Assembly (NCBI GenBank): GCA_015499995.1
Contig: JADNRV010000085.1
Span: forward strand, 170,337 to 234,336
Reading direction: 5' to 3'
Length of the DNA stretch: 64,000 nt
Source: Flammula alnicola
Taxonomy: Eukaryota > Basidiomycota > Agaricomycetes > Agaricales > Strophariaceae
Shown: one piece after another, positions 57,061 through 64,000 of the stretch
Numbering within the stretch: the stretch's first letter is position 1
How the letters are laid out: every line of letters starts with the position of its first letter
Program-made: the position numbers and the translations under genes
The notes under the pieces: generated by a model
Told to the model about the DNA's origin: nothing
Databases searched by the model: none
What the model saw: only the letters and a program-made list of their open reading frames with translations

Positions 57061-58632
57061 ATGCCAGAGGAACGCGTCAACGACACACGGCCAGCGAACA
57101 TTGTGGATTTACCAAATGAAGTTCTCGCAAAAATATTCTTTGCTGGTACTGAAATCTGGAAGAACATTCGGCCCCAGGGATTTCCCTTCCCCGTTCTTGT
57201 TTCAGATGTCTGTTCACATTGGCGTCTTCTCGCCCAAAGCACGCCGAATCTTTGGGCATTCGTGATTCCTCCATTACACAAAGACGAGGATACGTGCCTT
57301 TCCCAGACTTCGAAATGGCTGGAAAGATCTGGAGCCCTGCTCGTTTCTGTAGTATTAGATGGCAGAACGGCCTCTCCAAGCCGCACGGCTAAAGAAACAA
57401 CGTTATTGATTTGCAAAACTCTCGCTTTGTTACTCGAAAAGGCCGACAGCAGAGTACGGCGACTGGACATTTGGGCCTACGACTCCTTCGCCGTCCGCAA
57501 TAGTCTTTCCGGGCTCTTTAACACCCCTCACCTCCAACAACTTTCCCTCTGTTTCCATGACCATCCTGGTATTCCGTCCTCCTTTGGAAACACCGAACGC
57601 ACATGGGATGATTGGGCTCTCAGCCTTTCCAGCCTGACAAAGCTCAGGGTTCTAGGCGTAATCACTCCCTGTATTCCAAACCTTACCTCTCTGACGGCAC
57701 ATAATTTTCGCATGAGCTATCACGATGTACATGCACTGTTCGAGACTTCTCCTCATCTCACAAATTTGGTGTTCGATGGGCTGGTCCCCATCATGCCACC
57801 AATCCCTGCCGAACGCACTCGTATTCAAGCAAATTCGCTACGCTCAATTGCAGTGAAGTCCAACGGAATGAAAGACCCTTCCTCTATCTACATATTCCAG
57901 TTGCTCATAATTCCCAATTTAACATACCTGGAGCTGGAGGGCACGCTCTCCATTTCCTCCATCTTTGGGTCATCAATATCCTCCTCAAAAATCGAGACCC
58001 TGAGGGTATCACACTACCCGCAATTCTCTTTTCTTTCTAACCCCGGTAAAGACGAGGACATCAGGATGTTCCAGTCGTTTTCTTCCCTTCGCCATCTCCA
58101 GCTCATACAAGCACCGACAATGGGATTCTTGTCCCTGTCCAAAAGCGACCATCCGGTTCGCACTCGCACTCGCACTCGATCTATACATCTTCCAAAAGCT
58201 TCCATTTTTACCCGTCCTACTATGGATCCCCTGGCGAGACCGCGCCAGTATGAGCACGGGACTTTGGTCACGGAGGTGCATCTTCCGTCAGAGCGTCAAA
58301 GTGTTCCTTGGCGCGAGCTTCGTGGCATAACTCTTGATGCGCTTCTCGCGACCGATCTCGCGTGTTTGTGCGAATTTGTGGCACATCACGGAAAGCTCGA
58401 GTCCGTGGAATTGTCTAAACCTGCCATGCGCCATCTTTCGGAAAGTCTGAGGAGAAGGGGAGACAAGGTTTTTCCCATCCCATGGCGGGTATCATCTCGC
58501 GACGTAGGCGAAGATGGCGCAACGAAAGATGTAAAAGAATGGCTGGCAGGTTTGGTGGGTTTGAAGCAGTTCCAATTACCGACTTACGGACTCCTGGACG
58601 GCAGTCTCATTCCTTTATCTGAGATGGTGTAG
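57061..58632 (+). CDS. F-box protein, single exon (523 aa)
   Basis: One open frame from ATG 57061 to TAG 58632. F-box core at residues 12-50: NIVDLPNEVLAKIFFAGTEI and then VSDVCSHWRLLAQSTPNLW, the layout found in hundreds of agaricomycete F-box genes. The rest contains leucine-rich stretches (LTKLRVLGVITPCIPNLTSL, PNLTYLELEG, SSLRHLQLIQAPTMGFLSLS) that probably form an LRR-like substrate-binding solenoid. The expected role is the recognition subunit of an SCF ubiquitin ligase; the target is unknown. A short Arg-Thr run (RTRTRTR) occurs at about residue 370. No intron, frameshift or stop. It converges with the membrane-protein gene. Confidence 0.88.
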   Translation: MPEERVNDTRPANIVDLPNEVLAKIFFAGTEIWKNIRPQGFPFPVLVSDVCSHWRLLAQSTPNLWAFVIPPLHKDEDTCLSQTSKWLERSGALLVSVVLDGRTASPSRTAKETTLLICKTLALLLEKADSRVRRLDIWAYDSFAVRNSLSGLFNTPHLQQLSLCFHDHPGIPSSFGNTERTWDDWALSLSSLTKLRVLGVITPCIPNLTSLTAHNFRMSYHDVHALFETSPHLTNLVFDGLVPIMPPIPAERTRIQANSLRSIAVKSNGMKDPSSIYIFQLLIIPNLTYLELEGTLSISSIFGSSISSSKIETLRVSHYPQFSFLSNPGKDEDIRMFQSFSSLRHLQLIQAPTMGFLSLSKSDHPVRTRTRTRSIHLPKASIFTRPTMDPLARPRQYEHGTLVTEVHLPSERQSVPWRELRGITLDALLATDLACLCEFVAHHGKLESVELSKPAMRHLSESLRRRGDKVFPIPWRVSSRDVGEDGATKDVKEWLAGLVGLKQFQLPTYGLLDGSLIPLSEMV

Positions 58633-58856
58633 TTCTCCCACGTCCACGGCCCCGACCGACATCCAATATTGAAATTATTTCTTACCATGGGGTCATGGTC
58701 TTTTCCGAATTTCGCGATAAGCGTACAGGGCGGCGACACCGAGTAACTCTGCCCATTTGTGTAAGATGGATGGGAGTGAACGAAAAGACAACAAATAATG
58801 ATATAGATAATTAATCATAACTTCTACCCGAAGTTTGTCCAAAGCTTTTATGGGAA

Positions 58857-60787
58857 TTACAGATCGTCATGCTTGAAAACAAGTGGGGGAACAGCAGGAG
58901 CATTACCCGAAACTTGGTACCAACTTGGCCTGACTGAGCTACCTGGGACTGGTGCTGACGAGTGCTTATCTTTTGTTATGATTGTCGACGAGGACGAATT
59001 GGAAATGTTTCGAGAAAGGACACCGCTCCTGGTATCAGAAAGCGCGGGCTCGTTAAACGATGTAGAGTCGGAGAATCTTGCGAGCCGTCCGATGACCCTA
59101 GCGGTTTTGGCTGAGCGGAAACTTGAGAAGCTAAGTCCGCCGGAACTTGATTTTCTGCTTAACCTGGATTGCATATCACTCCTATACGTTTCTCTTTCAA
59201 GGCTGGGATAAGGATCGCCGTAGGAGTTCGGGTGATGACTGCCCAAGAGAGTCACCAAGCTTGTGTGGACAGATGTCATGTGGGACTGCGTAGAGTGAGC
59301 CGATAGAGGGCCAATAGGGGACGTCTGTGGTACGATAGGTAGAGCTGCTTCGAGGTCATTGGAAAATTGATCATACGTGTCTTCCATGCTGCTTTTGCTA
59401 GGGGGCGACTGTTGTTGTGCGATGTCATGTAGGCTTTCTTGAGAGGGCTCAACTCCTCTTTCTTCACCAACGTTTTGCAAGGGTATATCGCCAACTTGCT
59501 TAGAACATTGTCGATTCCGCCTTCGAAAAATGGCACATAGAATAACAACCAATGTTGCTATAAAGAGAACGGCCAACGCGACCCCGTCGACGACGATGAT
59601 AGTCGAACCGTAATCCTCTGAGGACCGCGGGGTCAATATCTTCTGTGATCCAAATGAAGTTATGTGCCATGGCGTGTCGTTCCTGGATGGTACTTGCGAC
59701 TCGGATGCTTTCGACGACAATAGGCTCGCCGTTTGGGAAGAAGGAACGTCATCTTTCTGATCTGCATAATCAGATAATCGCATGGTCAGCCTGGAAACAT
59801 CCGAGTTCCGGGTTAACATTCCTCACCTTTAAAGTTAACGAGAGATGTTCCTGATGCCCATTCGCCATTGCTGATAGGTCACTTGATTAATCGTCAGGAA
59901 CGACAACCCGAAGCGAAACGCTTACGAATCACTGACTGCAGCTACCATCAAAATGAAGGTAAATCTCAATATGTTTTTGGTTGAGAATGAAGTAGGACTT
60001 ACCCACCAAGATACTACTTCCGGGATCTTGCCTTGAATATATAAATCGTGTTTGTTCGAAGCGAATTTTCGTTACAGAAGGCCTTGATAATTCCAAAGAA
60101 ACAAGAATGGCATTATAAGGTGGGACCCCTCCCTGGAGGTCGATTTCCAAGGATCCGGAGCCCTTAAGTCTCTGGTGACGTGTGTAGTCAAAGTGAAGAC
60201 AGACTGTATGGAAGTTGGCTCTACACATTCGGTTGTATTTCCAGCTATGGAGAGCTATGTGACAGGATCCATTTTGGGCAAAGAGCTCATCTGCTCACCT
60301 ACAACGTCAAAGACATGTGGCAAAAATCCACCTTGGACGCCATTGTTATCCATTAGGGTTAAAATCAATTTGGATCCTAAGTAAGACGGCGTCTCATCTC
60401 TAGACTTATATCATCATCAAAATGGACTGAACATACCAACAGGTTCAGTGACCGTCCAACTGAGGCATCTATATCAGGCTTTATAGCAACCTTTTTGGGT
60501 CGTCTTCCAATGACAAAGGCGGTAAGATGATACGGGGGGACGAGAACAGGTTCGTCAAGTTGGCGAGTCACATTGATTCGTAAGGGAACACATGTTGGAA
60601 GACCGAAGTTATTCTGGAATGTAGTTAGCGAAATGTATTCCGAGTAGTGAGGGGCCATACCTGATTTGACAAGCTCCAGTTGAAGGTACGGCCGGTTCCA
60701 GGCTCCATTGGATGAACCTGCTGCTCTATTTAGGTTGATAGGGTTATACAATGAGGGGCTGTGTGTTGGTGCAATAGCACCTTTCAT
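58857..60787 (-). CDS. Single-pass membrane protein, basidiomycete family
   Basis: The last large exon (58857-59761) encodes a Ser-rich extracellular stalk, one transmembrane helix (VVDGVALAVLFIATLVVILC) followed by basic FRRRNR, and a 200-residue Ser/Thr-rich cytoplasmic tail ending FKHDDL. Upstream exons, partly resolved, encode a beta-rich ectodomain: GTGRTFNWSLSNQ, then PTCVPLRINVTRQLDEPVL, LGSKLILTLMDNNGVQ, and a Cys-containing part (CHIALHSWKYNRMCRANFHTV). Joints at about 60000, 59935 and 59825 keep phase. The joint near 60420 I could not fix, and the true start (perhaps beyond 60787) is uncertain. The layout, with folded ectodomain, one helix and a phosphorylatable tail, resembles uncharacterised cell-wall-sensor-like proteins of agaricomycetes; a sensor role is a guess. 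Confidence 0.65.
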
Positions 60788-61323
60788 AAAAGAAGGTGGT
60801 TAAAAGGAATGACCGCTTGCAGAGCGTAGCACTGCATAAAATCTATAGATTTGAACCAAGAAACCTCAATAAGATATCTGAATAACCCGAAATCAAAAAC
60901 TTACTGGGATCGAAGAAACTGTGGGGGGTGGGGGATGGGTGTTAATGGTTTCAAAGTCAAGGGATTGAGCCTTATATCGCAGAACTCTTCCCGTTCAACA
61001 GATGATCATGCATCGAAGATCATGACGGGTATGGCAATAAGATATCTTGGGCGAGCTAAAAATAATAGAAGTAAAAAACATTACAGTCGATGAAATTAGT
61101 AGTACTGTTACAATGAAGTCTTGCTTAGGCTCGCTATCGCGCCGCGGAGCGAAGGGAGAAAAGCATTTACAACAACTTTCACCCATGGTCGTCTCGTCTA
61201 TCTCTAATAGGCGTGTGGATGCTGGTCCAAATATTAATGACAACGAGCAAAAATAGTTCATCGCACTGTGTGTTATGCTGTTTATGGCGACCGGTGGATG
61301 CCGGTACTCATGTTGCGGGGTGG
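60788..61323. other. Intergenic between membrane protein and VPS28
   Basis: Both genes are on the minus strand. The stretch may hide the first exon of the membrane-protein gene (a hydrophobic frame FIVTVLLISSTVMFF lies at 61060-61130), but I could not connect it. Confidence 0.4.
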
Positions 61324-62273
61324 TTAAGAAACGGTGTCCTTTTCTCCTCCCAAGCTACGGAAGAATTCGGCGTAAGCATGCTCTACGTCGAATATCAACT
61401 GGAAAATAAAACTATAAGAACTTGTGGCAAGGATACAAATAAATGAAGAAATACTTGACGGGACTGTTCCTCGGTCAGCTCCTCAGATGCTTTCATGCCG
61501 TTGAGTGTAATAAGCCTATATTGGTGTATCGAGATGAGTTGGCATATGATCGTCGTTATTTCACAGCAATGCAGGCATACCATGAAACCATCCGACTGCG
61601 ACCTTCCCAATCTTTGCTTCCTTTAAATCTGGCATAGCCTGTGACAAGTTCCTGGAGCATAGGATGCAATTGATCCTTGGCTCTCATACGTAGTCTGAGA
61701 CCATCCATAAAGGTAATGAAGCTCTGAAAATAAAACTATAACTTCAAACCGATGATTAATTGACGTGGAGTGAATACCTGTGTCGTTTCAGCGATCCACT
61801 TCCCTGTCTCCGGTCCGGCTTCACTCGAGTGCTCAACAGTTGCTGGGACACCGACTTTGATTCGATGCAACGCGGCTGGATTATCCATCTGTTAGAATGA
61901 GATATATAATCAGATACGATCGATTGGTATTGATAAAAGCGCACTCACACGATACCGTTTCATGAAGTCATCGACACTCGGTACGTCGGCACCAACTAGC
62001 TTCACCATGGTCTTATACTGCGATAATAGCCGGGTGCAGGCTGGCGAGTATCTCTTCAAAAGCAACAGAGACGCTCAGCACACCAATGAACTGGAAAGGA
62101 GGTTGCAATGTGACGTACTCAGCTGCTGTGATCGAGTCGCGAACATAAGCGCGCTCAAGGTAATCAAGGGCGACGATTATGCCGAAAAGAGTAGCCAGCG
62201 TACTGTATTTCTCGCGTTCAGAGTTTGTAGTGTACAAACGGACTTCTTCATCGAGAGAAATTGGGGTGCTCAT
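61324..62273 (-). CDS. VPS28: ESCRT-I subunit VPS28 (215 aa)
   Basis: Six exons (62119-62273, 61949-62051, 61778-61888, 61581-61723, 61455-61515, 61324-61398) give 215 aa. The N-terminal VPS28 core reads LDEEVRLYTTNSEREKYSTL, then FGIIVALDYLERAYVRDSIT, ACTRLLSQYKTMVKL, IAETTQSFITFMDGLRL. The C-terminal four-helix domain that contacts ESCRT-II/III ends with FDVEHAYAEFFRSLG. VPS28 is a fixed part of ESCRT-I with VPS23 and VPS37, sorting ubiquitinated membrane proteins into multivesicular bodies. The first donor is GTACGT at 62118, which restores A-E-Y-S-P-A-C-T-R. Two introns end in nearly the same 17 bases (TTATAGTTTTATTTTCAG and TTATAGTTTTATTTTCCAG). It is head-to-head with RPB7, with a tRNA gene in between. 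Confidence 0.95.
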
Positions 62274-62471
62274 CGTAGATCGTGTCCAAGATCATAAGAT
62301 GCACCTGAACGCTGTGCGGTGATGTAAACATCACTATTTGTGCTTGCTTATTTCGGAGGTTGTCAGGTGTCACTCATACCATTACCAAAAGCCCACGGAA
62401 GGATCTGCATTCTGGAGTACAAATTTATACGGACGGAAGATAAAACCTATACGGCAATCGAAAAATAGAAG

Positions 62472-62477
62472 AAAAAA
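62472..62477 (-). terminator. RNA polymerase III terminator of tRNA-Ile
   Basis: T6 on the minus strand, five bases behind the tRNA 3' end, followed by a second T5 run near 62461-62465. Confidence 0.75.
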
Positions 62478-62482
62478 GTCAT

Positions 62483-62555
62483 GGCCAACGTGGGGATCGA
62501 ACCCAAGACCTTCGCGTTATTAGCACGACGCTCTAACCAACTGAGCTAGTCGGCC
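62483..62555 (-). tRNA. tRNA-Ile (anticodon AAU)
   Basis: The minus strand folds into a full cloverleaf: acceptor stem GGCCGAC / GTTGGCC, D arm with GCTC..GAGC, anticodon stem TCGTG / CGCGA around loop CTAATAA (anticodon AAT, read as IAU for isoleucine), and T arm with GGTTCGATCCC. A-box and B-box promoter sequences are intact and there is no intron. It lies between the head-to-head starts of VPS28 and RPB7. Confidence 0.95.
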
Positions 62556-62664
62556 GATGAAGAGATGTTTACATTTATTATTTATATGTCCTTATGGACA
62601 TCGAAATTGAAACTACCGCTCGACGCTCTCTGCGTACATATCATCTTCCTTTTCCTCATCCAAG

Positions 62665-63450
62665 ATGTTTTTCATCGTAAGTGCTGGACATATTCATGTT
62701 GCATTCGTTACAACTGACCATATTACATCAAGAAAGAGCTAACGCATACTATCCTTCTTCATCCGTCATATTTTGGCCCTCGGATGCTCAACTTTCTCGA
62801 ATCCAAACTATATTCAGACGTTGAAGGAACATGTTCAGGGCAGTTTGGATATATCATCGCCGTCGTCTCAATACTGGATATCGGCAAAGGAATGGTACTG
62901 AGTGGTAGCGGTCAGGCTGAATTCATCACTCGATATCGTGCGATAGTCTTCAAACCATTCAAGGGCGAGGTCGTGGACGGTGTCGTGAATAATGTCAACA
63001 AGGTGCGTTCCAAAGCAGCTTCGGCCTGGAAAGAACTACTGTCTGAATTTCAGCTAGATGGGCTTCTTTGCAGATGTCGGACCGTTGACGGTCTTTGTGT
63101 CACATCAGGTATGTCGTTGACCGTCCACTTTTTGCTGATTGACGAGCATTTTCTGCCAGCTCATTCATCCTGATATGAAATTCGACCCCAACTCAAACCC
63201 TCCATCATTCGCGTCCGATGAGCAGGTGCCTTTAAGCTTTTTTATCTTCCGCGACACCTACTTCATGTCCTCTTTATGACAGATCATCGAGAAAAATACC
63301 CGTGTGCGTCTAAAGATTGTTGGAACGCGTGTTGATGCTACCGAAATTGTGAGTTACCTCTCAATATAATTTACATCAACTTATCCATATTTCTACGCAA
63401 AGTTCGCCATTGGAACGATAAAGGAGGATCACCTGGGAGTCATTGACTGA
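62665..63450 (+). CDS. RPB7: RNA polymerase II subunit RPB7 (170 aa)
   Basis: Six exons (62665-62676, 62733-63002, 63058-63108, 63160-63225, 63283-63348, 63403-63450) give 170 aa, the usual length. It begins MFFIKELTHTILLHPSYFGP, continues VEGTCSGQFGYIIAV and FKPFKGEVVDGVVNNVNKMG, and ends IGTIKEDHLGVID, all characteristic of RPB7. The N-terminal half is the RNP fold, the C-terminal half an OB fold. With RPB4 it forms the stalk of RNA polymerase II near the RNA exit, acting in initiation and mRNA export or decay. The first exon codes only four residues (MFFI). The gene is essential and looks intact. Confidence 0.96.
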
Positions 63451-63863
63451 ATGATGGAGTTCGTTCTTGTTCACTTTGTTGGGTTGCATTGAGTTTCATA
63501 CCAACCATAGGTGTGTATCCTGGTCACCTTCTTGTATTCTACACCCAATCCTATGAAAATTAGATATTTGCTCGCCCCTTCGCCGGGATTACGGTGGGCG
63601 TCAGAGAGTCTGACTTGGAAGTGTACCTAGTCTGTGCAATTACCCCAAAAAAATTGTATATTATTTTCCTGTCGCCTCAACAGATAGCTTCCGCGACTAA
63701 GGGAATCGATATAACCAATACACGCCCTGGAGTATGAACTAATACAAGATTAATCCCTACTCGACCTTCGCCCATCTTCGACAACCGGCATATTTCACAG
63801 CCAAACAATGGTTCGAGCAATTGACCGATTTATCACTCGAGCCAAGTCCACATTCCCTCCCAT
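63451..63863. other. Intergenic, convergent 3' ends
   Basis: The 3' flanks of RPB7 (plus) and the partial gene at the window end (minus). No other feature seen. Confidence 0.5.
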
Positions 63864-64000
63864 TTACATGACAACACACCAACCTTTATCTTCTTCTTGT
63901 CGACGACGAGCCTCCGCCGCCCTCTGGTTCTCCAACTGCCTGTTGCGTAGTACAGCTTCATCCCATCTCCTCACCAATTCCGCCTGCCTGATACGTTCAT
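63864..64000 (-). CDS. Partial gene: charged protein with C-terminal CaaX box
   Basis: The 3' end of a minus-strand gene runs off the window. The visible 44 residues begin ERIRQAELVRRWDEAVLR, form an Arg/Glu/Gln-rich, probably helical or coiled-coil stretch (NRQLENQRAAEARRRQEE) and end GWCVVM-stop. Cys-Val-Val-Met is a good CaaX box: Cys followed by two aliphatic residues and a final Met, which favours farnesylation. The protein is thus likely lipid-modified and membrane-attached, as many small GTPases, some DnaJ proteins and other helpers are. The family cannot be told from this fragment. Confidence 0.6.
   Translation of the reverse strand, partial: ERIRQAELVRRWDEAVLRNRQLENQRAAEARRRQEEDKGWCVVM

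Noticed and set aside
61055..61070. AGCTAAAAATAATAG as a further hydrophobin-type box
   Set aside because: The spacing does not fit CTA(A/T)4TAG and no hydrophobin is near.
62111..62117. GTCACA as first donor in VPS28
   Set aside because: It breaks the frame; GTACGT two bases before it gives the conserved AEYSPACTRLL.

Overview
The window is nuclear DNA from a filamentous basidiomycete, most likely an agaricomycete. Evidence: almost every gene is split by 45-65 nt GT-AG introns; the content includes class I hydrophobins, multi-exon laccases, fungal P450s, a MYND-finger family and many F-box/LRR genes. There are no bacterial operons. Exon models were assembled by hand from splice signals, reading frame and family knowledge; no alignment or database search was run.

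Layout. 1-9.7 kb: an F-box/LRR gene cluster (three genes, one with a one-base frameshift) plus decayed relics of a MYND gene and of another F-box gene. 9.9-14.6 kb: a MYND-finger gene and an SNM1/Artemis-type DNA-repair nuclease. 15-32.7 kb: a hydrophobin region built as a large inverted repeat (arms about 14990-18445 and 28545-32385) holding four intact hydrophobin genes and at least four broken copies. The unique loop carries two head-to-head housekeeping genes, coronin and the mitochondrial glycine-cleavage T-protein. 34-37.4 kb: two paralogous WrbA/Pst2-type NAD(P)H:quinone oxidoreductases and a deoxyribose-phosphate aldolase. 38-44.4 kb: two intact, closely similar P450 genes (512 aa each) with identical exon design, separated by an F-box relic. 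45-54.6 kb: two laccases; the first carries a 2.4 kb terminal-inverted-repeat transposon exactly at an intron 5' splice site. 55-64 kb: a small secreted protein, an F-box protein, a single-pass membrane protein, the ESCRT-I subunit VPS28, a tRNA-Ile(AAU), the RNA polymerase II subunit RPB7, and the 3' end of a gene whose product ends in a CaaX box.

How it fits together. The accessory content (hydrophobins, laccases, P450s, quinone reductases) suits hyphal surface coating and the oxidation of aromatic compounds by a plant- or wood-associated fungus; that reading is inference. Housekeeping genes lie between stretches of rapid gene birth and death. The two signals most worth following are: (i) a CTATTTTTAG box, matching the MEF2/Rlm1-type MADS consensus CTA(A/T)4TAG, 110-220 bp downstream of every intact hydrophobin gene and beside broken copies; (ii) a transposon whose 9-bp target duplication copied a laccase splice donor.
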